This document shows positions 38,469 to 48,645 of a stretch of DNA of 64,000 nt, piece after piece. The translations under genes were made by a program, and so were the position numbers. The stretch is from Adlercreutzia faecimuris (GTDB lineage: Bacteria > Actinomycetota > Coriobacteriia > Coriobacteriales > Eggerthellaceae): positions 1,178,001 through 1,242,000 of the forward strand of contig NZ_JAJMLW010000001.1 in NCBI RefSeq assembly GCF_022669055.1, given 5' to 3'. The stretch's first letter is position 1. Each line of letters starts with the position of its first letter. The notes beneath the pieces were generated by a model, which worked only from the letters and a program-made list of their open reading frames with translations, ran no database searches and had not been told where the DNA came from.

Positions 38469-39314
38469 ATGACCGTCCGATTCTCCCGCGCGCGCATCGA
38501 CGAGCTCATCGCCGAGGACGTGCCCTACATCGACCTGACCAGCACCGTGCTCGGCGTCGGCGACGCGCCTGGGCGCCTGGAGTACTTCACGCGCGAGGAC
38601 TGCGTCGTGGCCGGCACCGACGTGGTGGCCGCCGAGGCCGCGGCCCTCGGGCTCGAGGTCGCCGCCACGCGGGCGCCCGGCGAGCGCGTGGCGGCGGGGG
38701 ACGTGCTCCTGGCGGCGGAGGGCCCGGCCTGCCAGCTGCACCTGCTGTGGAAGGCGGGGCTCAACGTGCTCGACCACCTGTCGGCGGTGGCCACCAAGAC
38801 CCGCGCCATGGTGGACGCGGCTCACGGCGCCAACCCGGCCTGCGAGGTGCTCACCACGCGCAAGTCGCTGCCGGGCGCCAAGGACCTGCTGACGGCCGCG
38901 GTCATGGCCGGCGGCGCCTTCCCGCACCGGCTGGGGCTGTCCGAGACGGTGCTCGTCTTCGACCACCACCTGGCGTTCATCGGCGGCTTCGACGCCTTCG
39001 TCGCGCAGCTGCCGGCCATCCGCCGCCGCTGCGTCGAGAAGAAGCTGTTCGTGGAGGCCGACGCCGACCAGGCCCGGGTGCTCGCCCGCGCCGGGGTGGA
39101 CGGCATCCAGCTGGACAAGGTGCCCGTGGACGAGCTGGCCGCGCTCGTGGCCGAGCTGCGCGCCATCGACGAGCGCCTCACCCTGGTGGCGGCCGGCGGC
39201 ATCAACCCGTCCAACGCCGCCGCCTACGCCGCCACCGGCGTCGACGGCCTGGCCACCACCGCCCCCTTCAGCGCCAAGCCCCTCGACATGAGCGCCCGCA
39301 TGCTGCCCCTGTAG
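38469..39314 (+). CDS. modD: ModD-type quinolinate phosphoribosyltransferase-like protein
   Basis: Paralogue (281 aa) of NadC found with molybdate transport genes; its exact reaction is unproven. The fold is intact: VPYIDLTSTVLG, LLWKAGLNVLDHLSAVATKTR, TTRKSLPGAKDL (phosphoribosyl pyrophosphate region) and a C-terminal AAGGINPSNAAAYAATGVDG. NadC usually has TRKTxPG; here the Thr is Ser with a Leu following, a typical ModD difference. The ATG at 38469 follows GAGAGGAACC. It lies between moeA and modA. Confidence 0.87.
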   Translation: MTVRFSRARIDELIAEDVPYIDLTSTVLGVGDAPGRLEYFTREDCVVAGTDVVAAEAAALGLEVAATRAPGERVAAGDVLLAAEGPACQLHLLWKAGLNVLDHLSAVATKTRAMVDAAHGANPACEVLTTRKSLPGAKDLLTAAVMAGGAFPHRLGLSETVLVFDHHLAFIGGFDAFVAQLPAIRRRCVEKKLFVEADADQARVLARAGVDGIQLDKVPVDELAALVAELRAIDERLTLVAAGGINPSNAAAYAATGVDGLATTAPFSAKPLDMSARMLPL

Positions 39315-39496
39315 GCCACGCGGGGGAGGGCGCATGCGGGGCGCGCACCTCCCGTGCGCATCGGCGCGAATGCCCGCCCCCTCCTCGGAAGCGCGCCGGG
39401 GACGCGCGCGCCGAGGCGGCCGGCCGTGCGCGGGGGAGGGGCTCGCGCCTGGCGGTACCTCTCGCGATGATTATCCTCAAATACAAATAATTTTCT

Positions 39497-39525
39497 TTGA
39501 CTATATTCTCGATAAAGAATAATAT
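39497..39525 (+). promoter_or_regulatory. modA promoter with operator in the spacer
   Basis: -35 TTGACT (39497-39502), 17 bp, -10 TAATAT (39520-39525), the best promoter in the window. TATTCT (39504-39509)-N6-AGAATA (39516-39521) fills the spacer, so a bound dimer would block RNA polymerase. Confidence 0.85.
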
Positions 39526-39601
39526 ACGTCTCGAAGGATCGCTTACCGGAGCGCTTAGGGTTTTGCCCGGCCGGCGATGGGATCGGATGAAGGAGGAACC
39601 C

Positions 39602-40507
39602 ATGAAGAAGGCACGGGCCGCGGCAGCGGCGGCAGCCACCCTGGCCCTCGTCGGCGCGCTGGCGCTCGCCGGCTGCGCGGGCGACGGCGCGAAGGCGGGG
39701 GCCGGCGACGGCGCGAAGGCGGGCGACGCCCCCCAGTCCCAGCCGGCCGAGTCGGTGCAGCTGCAGGTGTTCGCGGCCAACTCGCTCACCAAGGCCATGG
39801 CCGAGGCCCAGGCACTCTACACCGAGCAGCACCCCGGCGTCACCTTCGCCGACACCCAGTACGAGGCGTCCGGCACGCTCAACGAGATGCTCGGCGCCGG
39901 CCAGTACGCCGACGTCCTCATCACCGCGTCGGCGGGCACCATGGACGCCGCGGTGGAGAAGGGCTACGTCGACGAGGGCACGCGCCAGACCCTGTTCCTG
40001 AACGACCTGGTCGTCGTCACCAAGCAGGGCGGCCCGCTGGTGGGGAAGGACATCACCCTGGCCGACATCGCCGCCGGCGCCTACACCCTGGCCGTGGGCG
40101 ACGAGGCCGTGCCGGCCGGCAACTACGCCTGCCAGGCGCTCTCCACGGTGGGCGGCTACCTCGAGCCGGACGGCAAGACGGGCGCCGAGGCCACGGGCAA
40201 GGGCGGCCAGTTCTCCGCGACGCTCCAGCCCCTGGTGACGCTCGGCGCCAAGGTGGGCGACGTGTGCAAGTACGCCGAGACGGGCGACGTGGACATCGCC
40301 ATGGTCTACACCTCCGACGTCTACCGCATGGGCGGCGTGGAGATCGTCTCGGTGGTGCCCGGCGACACCCACAAGAAGATCCAGTACCCCGGCGCCGTCT
40401 GTGCCGACTCCGAGCACGCCGAGGCCGCGGCCGCCTTCCTCGAGTGGTGCCTGACCGACGGGGACTGCGCCAAGATCTGGCAGAAGTGGGGCTTCGAGCT
40501 GGCCTAG
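39602..40507 (+). CDS. modA: Molybdate-binding lipoprotein ModA
   Basis: Substrate-binding lipoprotein (301 aa) for molybdate/tungstate. Signal peptide with lipobox LAGC at about residue 24, then an Ala/Gly/Lys linker with a repeated GDGAKAG. The ModA fold follows: VFAANSLTKAMAEAQ, ASGTLNEMLGAGQYADVLITAS (Ser residues for oxyanion binding) and VYTSDVYRMGGVEIV. AGGAGGAA precedes the ATG. First gene of modABC. Confidence 0.92.
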   Translation: MKKARAAAAAAATLALVGALALAGCAGDGAKAGAGDGAKAGDAPQSQPAESVQLQVFAANSLTKAMAEAQALYTEQHPGVTFADTQYEASGTLNEMLGAGQYADVLITASAGTMDAAVEKGYVDEGTRQTLFLNDLVVVTKQGGPLVGKDITLADIAAGAYTLAVGDEAVPAGNYACQALSTVGGYLEPDGKTGAEATGKGGQFSATLQPLVTLGAKVGDVCKYAETGDVDIAMVYTSDVYRMGGVEIVSVVPGDTHKKIQYPGAVCADSEHAEAAAAFLEWCLTDGDCAKIWQKWGFELA

Positions 40508-40523
40508 CGGGGGCTTACGGAAC

Positions 40524-40545
40524 GCTCCTTGTTCTGGAATAATAC
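40524..40545 (+). promoter_or_regulatory. Degenerate copy of the metal-island operator before modB
   Basis: GGAATAATACGGAGG at 40536-40550 matches the right half and -10 of the moeA promoter (TAATAC at 40540-40545). The left half, GCTCCT, keeps only three of six positions, and no -35 is visible. Confidence 0.4.
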
Positions 40546-40596
40546 GGAGGGCGGGTCGCAGGGGGCGTCCCGCCCTCGTCATCTGAAGGGACGTCC

Positions 40597-42161
40597 ATGG
40601 ATACACGCAGGCAAGCGCGCCGCGCATCGGCGCTGGGGGTGCTCGCGGCGCTCGCGCTCGCGTGCGCGCTCTGGGCCGCCGCGCCGGGGGCCGCCCGCGC
40701 CTGGGCCGACGAGGCCGCGTCCGCCGCCGGGGAGCCGGTGGAGGTGTCGGCCGACGGCGCCGCCGCCCGCATCGAGGGCGTCGCCTACGCGGCCGAGGCC
40801 TTCGAGTGCGCCCGCACCGGGTCGGCTCGCGCCATCGGCGGCGTGGACTACGGCTACGCCTACCAGATGCCCGGCCCCGACGTGGTGACGGTGGTCAACA
40901 CGGCCGACGTCGCCGTGCTGTTCATCCCGCGCGCCGTGGCCGACGAGTTCGGCATCGACCCGGCCGACGAGGCCTCGCTCGCGCCGCTCAAGGCGCTCCT
41001 CGTTGCGCTGGACGACAACTACGCCGCGGGCGTGAGCCCGCTTGGGCGCCAGGACGCCTGGGTCGCCTTCGTCGGCGATCCCGGGGGAGCCGAGGGCGCG
41101 GCGCTCATCCGGGGCGACGTGACCTTCGCCTTCGGCCGCGAGCTGGCCGAGGGGCGCTGGTACGCCACGGTGAGCGGCCCGGACGCGGGCTTCGACGTGA
41201 AGGCCGAGGTGGCTCCGGCGCAGATGGACACCTGCCGGCTCGTGCCGGCCGACGCCGCCGTCATCGCCGGCGCGGGCGGCCCCCTCGACGAGCTGGGGGC
41301 CTTCCTCGCCGAGCTCGACTGGTCGCCCCTGTGGATCACGCTGCGCACCTCGGGCACGGCCATCCTCATCGTGTTCTTCCTCGGGCTCGCGGCCGCCTAC
41401 TTCACCATGCGCATCTCCAGCCGCGCCCAGGACGTCTTCGACACCCTCTTCACCATCCCCATGGTGCTGCCGCCCACGGTGTGCGGCTTTCTGCTGCTCA
41501 TGCTGCTGGGGCGCAACACGGCGCTCGGCCAGTTCTTCATCGACGTGGGCTTTCCGCTCGTGTTCAGCTGGCAGGCCACGGTGATCGCCGCGGTGGTGGT
41601 GGCCTTCCCGCTCATGTACCGCAGCGCGCGCGGCGCCTTCGAGGCGCTCGACCCCAACATGATGGACGCGGCCCGCACGCTCGGGTGGTCCAACCCCCGC
41701 ATCTTCTTCCGGCTGATGCTGCCGCTGGCGTGGTCGTCCATCGCGGCGGGCACGGTGCTCGCCTTCGCGCGCGCCCTCGGCGAGTTCGGCTGCACGCTGT
41801 TCCTCGCCGGCAACCAGCTGGGATCCACGCGCACCATCCCCATCGCCATCTACTTCGAGTGGATGAACGGCAACCAGGCCGCCACCTGGTTCTGGACCAT
41901 CACGCTCATCGTGTTCAGCTTCGTGGTCATCCTGTTCATCAACCTGTGGAGCCGCCACACCACCAAGTACCGCCGCAGCGCGCGGCCCGACGGGCGCTCG
42001 CCCAAGCCGCGCCGCAACGGGCGGCGGCCGAGCGGCGAGCGCGGCGCGGGCCGCCCGGTAGGCGGGCCCGGGGCGCGGGACGGCCGCGCGCCGGCGACGC
42101 TGGCGGCCGCGGGCGACGACGCCGGAACCGCGGCGGCGGGCCCGGCCGGAGAGGGGGCGCG

Positions 42162-42165
<4 letters not shown>
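40597..42165 (+). CDS. modB: Molybdate ABC permease ModB with a large N-terminal extracytoplasmic domain
   Basis: Permease of 522 aa, about twice the usual ModB length. Residues 1-38 look like a signal peptide (cleavage after AWA). Residues about 39-245 form a soluble region without recognised family. The ModB core begins at Trp246 with five to six membrane segments and the cytoplasmic coupling loop ALDPNMMDAARTLGWSNPR. A basic, Ala/Gly/Arg-rich tail of about 65 residues follows the last segment. modC overlaps by 4 nt. The front domain might help docking or sensing; that is speculation. Confidence 0.88.
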
Positions 42166-43268
<1,103 letters not shown>

Positions 43269-43332
43269 GGGCGGCCGCCGGGGACGGGCGCGTTGGGTGG
43301 CGCGCGGCGCGCAGGGCGGCGCGGCGCCGGAC

Positions 43333-43355
43333 GGGCGCGCGAGGGCGCGCCCTTT
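43333..43355 (+). terminator. Terminator of modABC
   Basis: GGGCGCGC (43333-43340)/GCGCGCCC (43345-43352) with a GAGG loop and TTT. Confidence 0.75.
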
Positions 43356-43368
43356 GTCCTCGCTCGTG

Positions 43369-43374
43369 TATAAT
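43369..43374 (+). promoter_or_regulatory. -10 box of moaAC
   Basis: Perfect TATAAT, 15 bp after the modABC terminator and 81 bp before moaA. No good -35 was found. Confidence 0.6.
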
Positions 43375-43455
43375 GGCGCCGAGAAGAAGAGGGGAGCCGC
43401 CGCAAGCGGCTTCGCGGCCGCCCGCGGCGGCCATCGGGAGAAACGGAGGGTGCCC

Positions 43456-44457
43456 ATGAAGGACGCCCATGGCAGGACCATCGACTACCTGCGGCTGTCG
43501 CTGACCGACCGCTGCAACTTCCGCTGCATCTACTGCATGCCCGCCGAGGGCGTGGCGCAGATGAGCCACGACGAGATCCTGCGCATCGAGGAGATCGAGG
43601 AGCTCGTGCGCATCGCCGCGGGCATCGGCATCAAGAACGTGCGCCTCACCGGCGGCGAGCCGCTCGTGCGCAAGGGCGTGGTCGAGCTCGTGCGCTCGAT
43701 CACGGCCATGCCGGGCATCGAGAACGTGTCCATGACCACCAACGGCGTGCTTCTGCCCCAGATGGTGGACGACCTGAAGGCGGCGGGGCTCTCGCGCGTG
43801 AACATCTCGCTCGACACCCTCGACGCCGACCAGTTCCGCATGGTCACCCGCTGCGGCAACCTCGACGACGCGCTGGCCGGCATCGACGCGGCGCTCGCGG
43901 CCGGGCTCAACCCGGTGAAGGTGAACGCCGTCACGGTGAAGAGCCTCGACCAGGACTTCCTCGCCTTCGCCCGGCTGTCGGTGGACCGCCCGCTGCACGT
44001 GCGCTTCATCGAGTACATGCCCGTGGGCGACTCGGCCGGCATCGACGGCTGCGGCTGGGGCAAGAAGGACGTCATCCCCAGCGAGGAGCTGTTCGACCTC
44101 ATCAACGAGCGGGCGGCCGCCGCGGGGATGCCTGCGCTCGTGCCGGCTGGGGGCTCGCGCCCCGTCGGCTGGGGCCCGGCGCGCTACTTCCAGTTCCCCG
44201 GGGCCCAGGGCACCGTCGGGTTCATATCCCCGCTGTCACGCCACTTCTGCAGCGAGTGCAACCGCCTGCGCATGACTGCCGACGGCAAGATCCGCCCGTG
44301 CCTGTTCTCCGACGAGGAGTTCGACGTGCGCGCGGCCCTGCGCGACGGCGGCGAGGACGCGGTGCGCGCCGTGCTCATGGAGGCCCTGGGCGCCAAGCCC
44401 GACGAGCACCACGACCGCGTGGGCACCGAGCGCGGCATGTCCCAGATCGGGGGATAG
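43456..44457 (+). CDS. moaA: GTP 3',8-cyclase MoaA
   Basis: Radical SAM enzyme (333 aa) starting molybdopterin synthesis from GTP. Cys20, 24 and 27 (CNFRCIYC) bind the SAM cluster; Cys265, 268 and 282 bind the second cluster that holds GTP. TGGEPLVRKG is the SAM site. The C-terminal GG needed for activity is present (RGMSQIGG). GGAGGG precedes the ATG. moaC follows; moaB, moaD and moaE are not in the window. Confidence 0.96.
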   Translation: MKDAHGRTIDYLRLSLTDRCNFRCIYCMPAEGVAQMSHDEILRIEEIEELVRIAAGIGIKNVRLTGGEPLVRKGVVELVRSITAMPGIENVSMTTNGVLLPQMVDDLKAAGLSRVNISLDTLDADQFRMVTRCGNLDDALAGIDAALAAGLNPVKVNAVTVKSLDQDFLAFARLSVDRPLHVRFIEYMPVGDSAGIDGCGWGKKDVIPSEELFDLINERAAAAGMPALVPAGGSRPVGWGPARYFQFPGAQGTVGFISPLSRHFCSECNRLRMTADGKIRPCLFSDEEFDVRAALRDGGEDAVRAVLMEALGAKPDEHHDRVGTERGMSQIGG

Positions 44458-44523
44458 CGCCGCCTGGCCAGCAGGAGTTCGTCGCGGCCCCGCGTGCCGC
44501 GTGATACCACGAGGAGAGAGAAC

Positions 44524-45036
44524 ATGACCGACCAGCAGCTGACCCATATCGACGAGCAGGGCGACGTGCGCATGGTGGACGTGTCGCAGAAGGCCGACAC
44601 CGAGCGCGTGGCCGTGGCCGAGGGCTTCATCGCCATGAACCCGGCGACGCTCGAGCTCATCACCACCGGCACCGCCGCCAAGGGCGACGTGCTCGCCTGC
44701 GCGCGCGTGGCCGGCGTCATGGCCGCCAAGAAGACGAGCGACCTCATCCCCATGTGCCACCCGCTCAACATCACCAAGGCGAAGGTGGAGTGCGCGCCCG
44801 TGACCGCCGGCGAGCGCGCCGACGGCCGCGTGGGCATCCACGTCACCACCACCTGCGGCGTCACCGGCAAGACCGGCATCGAGATGGAGGCGCTCACGGC
44901 GGCGTCCGTGGCGTGCCTGACCGTCTATGACATGTGCAAGGCGGTCGACCGCGGCATGGAGATCATGGACGTGCGGCTGCTTCGGAAGGACGGCGGCAAG
45001 ACGGGCCTGTGGCTGCGCGAGGGCGCCGAGGCCTAG
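44524..45036 (+). CDS. moaC: Cyclic pyranopterin monophosphate synthase MoaC
   Basis: Completes the second half of cyclic pyranopterin formation after MoaA (170 aa). Motifs are [43 protein letters not shown] and the catalytic-loop [19 protein letters not shown] precedes the ATG, 66 nt after moaA, most likely in the same transcript. Confidence 0.96.
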   Translation: MTDQQLTHIDEQGDVRMVDVSQKADTERVAVAEGFIAMNPATLELITTGTAAKGDVLACARVAGVMAAKKTSDLIPMCHPLNITKAKVECAPVTAGERADGRVGIHVTTTCGVTGKTGIEMEALTAASVACLTVYDMCKAVDRGMEIMDVRLLRKDGGKTGLWLREGAEA

Positions 45037-45097
45037 GGTCGCGGGGGAGGGGCGCCCTGCCCCGCCTGCTCCCAGGTAACCAACCTGCTGCGCTTGG

Positions 45098-45128
45098 GGC
45101 GCGCCCGGCACCGTCGGGCGCGCCTCTT
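45098..45128 (+). terminator. Terminator of moaAC
   Basis: GGCGCGCCCG (45098-45107)/CGGGCGCGCC (45115-45124), 10 bp perfect, followed by TCTT. Confidence 0.8.
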
Positions 45129-45189
45129 GCTATGATGGCCCCGAGCGCGCCCGAGAGGGGCGCCGCGGGCCGTTCGGAAGGGGAGCGCC

Positions 45190-46641
45190 ATGACCAAGCG
45201 CACGAAGATCATCTGCACCATGGGACCGTCCGTCGACGACGACGAGACGCTTTCCGCCCTCATCGCCGCCGGCATGGACGTGGCGCGCCTCAACTTCTCC
45301 CACGGCACCCACGCCGAGCACGCCGAGCGCATCGCGCGCATCCGCCGCGTGCGCCAGGCGCTCGGCTCGCCGACGGCCGTCATGCTCGACACCAAGGGGC
45401 CCGAGATCCGCACGGGGCGCCTCGCCGGCGGCGCGCCGGTGCGCCTGGCCGCGGGCGACCCGCTCATCCTCACCGCCGACGACGTGGAGGGCAACGCCTT
45501 CCGCGTCAGCCAGACGGCGCCCGAGCTGCCCGGCTGCGTGGCTCCCGGCGACCGCATCCTGCTCGACGACGGCCTCATCGGCCTCACCGTCGAGTCGGTG
45601 GAGGGCGCCGACGTGTTCTGCACCGTCGAGAACGCGGGCACCCTGGGCGAGCGCAAGTCGGTCAACGTCCCCGGCGTGTCCGTGCCGCTGCCGGCCGTCA
45701 CTGACAAGGATCGCGCCGACCTCCTCTTCGGCATCGAGCAGGGCGTCGACTACGTGGCGGCCTCCTTCATCCGCGACGGCGCGGGCGTGCGCGAGATCCG
45801 CGACTTCCTGGCCGCGAACGGCGGGGGCGACATCCGCATCGTGGCCAAGGTGGAGAACGCCGACGCCGTGCGCAACATCGACTCCATCATCCAGGAGGCC
45901 GACGGCGTGATGGTGGCCCGGGGCGACCTGGGCGTGGAGGTGCCCGAGTACACGGTGCCCCACATCCAGAAGATGATCATCCGCGCCTGCAACCGCGAGT
46001 CCAAGCCGGTCATCACGGCCACCCAGATGCTCGACTCGATGATCCGCAACCCGCGCCCGACCCGCGCCGAGGTGGCCGACGTGGCCAACGCCATCTACGA
46101 CGGCACCGACTGCGTCATGCTCTCGGGCGAGACGGCCATGGGGAAGTACCCCGTCCAGGCCGTGCGCACCATGGTCGAGATCGCCGAGGAGACCGAGCCG
46201 CGCCTGTTCGACGAGCGCTTCCCCGACCGCGAGCGCACCCGCGCCCGCGTGTCCATGGCGGTGGGCCTGGCCGCCGTCCAGACGGCCGAGACGCTCGAGG
46301 CCGCCTGCATCGTGGCGCCCACCATGTCGGGCCGCACGGCGCGCCTCATATCCAACCTGCGCCCGCGCATGCCCATCTACGCCGTGACGCCGTCTCCGCG
46401 GGTCATGCGCCAGATGCAGCTGTCCTGGGGCGTGACGCCCCTGCACGACGACGTGCGCGGCGACATGCGCCAGGTCATCGAGAAGGCCGAGGCGGTGGTC
46501 GCCGCGCGCGGCCTCGTCGAGCCGGGCGACCTGGCGGTGTTCACGGCGGGCGACCCCGACACGAGCCCCGAGGAGCTCGTCGGCAGCGCCTTCCACGGCA
46601 CCACCCCCACCAACGTCATGTACGTCGTCCAGATCCGCTAG
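45190..46641 (+). CDS. pyk: Pyruvate kinase
   Basis: Last step of glycolysis, phosphoenolpyruvate to pyruvate with ATP formation (483 aa, no extra C-terminal PEP-utiliser domain). Motifs include KIICTMGPS, RLNFSHGTH, LDTKGPEIRTG, the metal/catalytic MVARGDLGVEVP and ITATQMLDSM followed by NPRPTRAEVADVANA. GGAAGGGGAG precedes the ATG; TATGAT near 45131 is a possible -10. Confidence 0.97.
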   Translation: MTKRTKIICTMGPSVDDDETLSALIAAGMDVARLNFSHGTHAEHAERIARIRRVRQALGSPTAVMLDTKGPEIRTGRLAGGAPVRLAAGDPLILTADDVEGNAFRVSQTAPELPGCVAPGDRILLDDGLIGLTVESVEGADVFCTVENAGTLGERKSVNVPGVSVPLPAVTDKDRADLLFGIEQGVDYVAASFIRDGAGVREIRDFLAANGGGDIRIVAKVENADAVRNIDSIIQEADGVMVARGDLGVEVPEYTVPHIQKMIIRACNRESKPVITATQMLDSMIRNPRPTRAEVADVANAIYDGTDCVMLSGETAMGKYPVQAVRTMVEIAEETEPRLFDERFPDRERTRARVSMAVGLAAVQTAETLEAACIVAPTMSGRTARLISNLRPRMPIYAVTPSPRVMRQMQLSWGVTPLHDDVRGDMRQVIEKAEAVVAARGLVEPGDLAVFTAGDPDTSPEELVGSAFHGTTPTNVMYVVQIR

Positions 46642-46788
46642 GCGCGCGGCCCGGGCCCGCGGCGGCGCGCGGGGCGTTCGCCCCGCCCCACCGCGGCCGC
46701 TTTCTGCCCTTCCCGAGAAGACGGGCCGATCGGGCGCGCCCTGTGCTAACATAGACGGCTGGAATTTACCCCTTCGGAAGGATCGTCT

Positions 46789-47589
46789 ATGTCTGGGCAC
46801 TCAAAATGGGCAACCACCAAGCACCGCAAGGCCGCGCAGGACGCTAAGCGCTCGGCCCTCTTCTCCAAGCTGTCGCGCAACATCACCGTGGCGGCGAAGG
46901 AGGGCGGCGACCCCAACCCCGACAACAACGCCTCCCTGGCCGCGGCCATCGAGAAGGCGAAGGGCTACTCGCTTCCCAAGGACAAGATCAAGACGGCCAT
47001 CGACAAGGCCTTCGGGTCGGGCAAGGACGCCGCCAACTACGAGACGGTCGTCTACGAGGGCTATGGCCCGGCCGGCGTGGCCGTGTACTGCGAGGCCCTG
47101 ACCGACAACCGCAACCGCACCGCCGCCGACGTGCGCAGCGCGTTCTCCCACGCGGGCGGCAGCCTCGGCACCTCCGGCTCGGTGGCGTTCCAGTTCGAGC
47201 GCAAGGGCCAGATCGTCGTCCCCAAGCAGGTGGAGACGGGCGACAAGAAGAACCCCATCGGCCCCAACGGCGCGGCCGCCGACGAGGAGGAGTTCATGCT
47301 CGCCGTGGCCGAGGCCGGCGGCGACGACTACGAGGACGCCGAGGACGAGTGGATCGTCTACACCGCGCCCACCGACCTCATGGCCGTGAAGAAGGCCCTC
47401 GAGGAGCAGGGCGTCGAGACCAAGGGCGCCGAGATGACGATGGAGCCCACCACGCCCACCGCCGTGTCCGTGTCCGACGCACGCAAGGTCATGCGCCTCA
47501 TCGACAAGCTCGAGGAGCTCGAGGACCTGCAGAACGTCTACCACACGATGGACATCACCGACGAGATCGCGGCGGCGCTCGACGAGTAG
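46789..47589 (+). CDS. YebC/PmpR-family protein
   Basis: Conserved cytoplasmic protein (266 aa) of the YebC family, described as a transcription regulator and more recently as a translation factor for proline stretches. It begins MSGHSKWATTKHRKAAQDAKR and contains YEGYGPAGVAVYCEALTDNRNRT and the late ELEDLQNVYHTMD box, all diagnostic. TTCGGAAGGATCGTCT precedes the ATG. It is monocistronic with a strong terminator. A short insertion near residues 145-165 accounts for the extra length. Confidence 0.94.
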   Translation: MSGHSKWATTKHRKAAQDAKRSALFSKLSRNITVAAKEGGDPNPDNNASLAAAIEKAKGYSLPKDKIKTAIDKAFGSGKDAANYETVVYEGYGPAGVAVYCEALTDNRNRTAADVRSAFSHAGGSLGTSGSVAFQFERKGQIVVPKQVETGDKKNPIGPNGAAADEEEFMLAVAEAGGDDYEDAEDEWIVYTAPTDLMAVKKALEEQGVETKGAEMTMEPTTPTAVSVSDARKVMRLIDKLEELEDLQNVYHTMDITDEIAAALDE

Positions 47590-47613
47590 CCCGCCACCTC
47601 AGCGCGCTTACCA

Positions 47614-47650
47614 GGCGCCCGGGGCCCGTGCCCCGGGCGCCTTCTCTTTT
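47614..47650 (+). terminator. Terminator of the yebC-family gene
   Basis: Perfect 12-bp stem GGCGCCCGGGGC/GCCCCGGGCGCC with a CCGT loop and TTCTCTTTT. Confidence 0.92.
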
Positions 47651-47782
47651 CCGGGGCGCGGCCCTCGGTCACTTCGGCCCGGCTGTCCGGTCGCGTCCGC
47701 CCCCTGGCCCGGCAAGGGCCTACAATGGAGGCATCGGAGAAGGAGGAGGGCGGCGGGAGCCGCCGAGGAGAGAGGGGTCATC

Positions 47783-48562
47783 ATGACGGGAAAGCTGGCG
47801 GTCATCTACTTCAGCCCCACGCACACGAGCCGCACGACGGCGCTCGCCGTGGCCGAGGGCCTGGCGGAGCTGGGGATGGAGGCGCAAGACGTCGACCTGA
47901 CGATGGCGCCGGCCCGCGAGGGCTTCGCGCTTGAGCTCGGCGAGGGGGACGTGGCCGTGGTCGGCTACCCGGTCTACGCCGGGCGCGTGCCGCGCGTGCT
48001 GGCCGAGGCGCTGGCGGGCCTTGCCGGCGAGGGGGCGGTCGCCGTCCCCGTGGCCGTCTACGGCAACCGCGACTTCGACGACGCGCTCGTGGAGATGGCC
48101 GACATCCTGGCGGAGGCGGGCTTCGCGGTGCCCGCGGCCGGCGCCTTCGTCGGCGAGCACTCGTTCACGCGCCTGGTGGGCACCGACCGCCCCGACGCGG
48201 CCGACGTGGAGGCCGCCGTGGCCTTCGGCGCCGCCGTGGCCGCCAAGCTGGCCGCCGGCGACCTCTCGGCCGCCGAGCCGCGCGGCAACCGCCCCTACAC
48301 TGACTACCAGGCCGACCTGCCCTTCATGCCCGTGACCACCGACGCCTGCACCGACTGCGGCGTCTGCGCGCACGTGTGCCCCATGGGCGCCATCGACCCG
48401 GCCGACGTGCGCCGGGTGGACGAGTGCTGCATCAGCTGCTGCGCCTGCGTGAAGGCCTGCCCCGAGGCGGCGAAGACCTTCGAGGGAACGCCGGTGGACG
48501 GCGTGGCCCACATGCTCCAGGAGAACTGCGTCGCGCGCCGGGAGCCCGAGACGTTCCTGTGA
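47783..48562 (+). CDS. EFR1-type flavodoxin-ferredoxin protein
   Basis: Protein of 259 aa: an N-terminal flavodoxin-like domain (IYFSPTHTSRTTALAVA as the FMN phosphate loop, VGYPVYAGRVPRVL) and a C-terminal two-cluster ferredoxin (CTDCGVCAHVCP and CISCCACVKACP). EFR1 proteins are common in anaerobes; the partner is unknown. TACAAT at 47721 is a likely -10 and GAGGAGAGAGG the ribosome site. ruvCAB follows from its own promoter. Confidence 0.88.
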   Translation: MTGKLAVIYFSPTHTSRTTALAVAEGLAELGMEAQDVDLTMAPAREGFALELGEGDVAVVGYPVYAGRVPRVLAEALAGLAGEGAVAVPVAVYGNRDFDDALVEMADILAEAGFAVPAAGAFVGEHSFTRLVGTDRPDAADVEAAVAFGAAVAAKLAAGDLSAAEPRGNRPYTDYQADLPFMPVTTDACTDCGVCAHVCPMGAIDPADVRRVDECCISCCACVKACPEAAKTFEGTPVDGVAHMLQENCVARREPETFL

Positions 48563-48580
48563 TCTTTACGCGAATCCCGC

Positions 48581-48609
48581 TTGCACTAGACAAACATATG
48601 TTCTAAGAT
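48581..48609 (+). promoter_or_regulatory. ruvCAB promoter with SOS (LexA) box
   Basis: -35 TTGCAC (48581-48586), 17 bp, -10 TAAGAT (48604-48609). The spacer carries CAAACATATGTTCT (48591-48604), one mismatch in each outer half from the Gram-positive LexA consensus CGAAC-N4-GTTCG. Binding would cover the promoter core. Confidence 0.85.
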
Positions 48610-48643
48610 AGGGCCCGCTAACCCCAAGAGGAAGGCGGGCCCT
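48610..48643 (+). promoter_or_regulatory. Hairpin presenting the ruvC ribosome site
   Basis: AGGGCCCGC (48610-48618) pairs perfectly with GCGGGCCCT (48635-48643). The loop contains AAGAGGAAG, and the GTG start lies 3 nt after the stem. The stem could also act as a weak attenuator. Confidence 0.55.
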
Positions 48644-48645
48644 CC

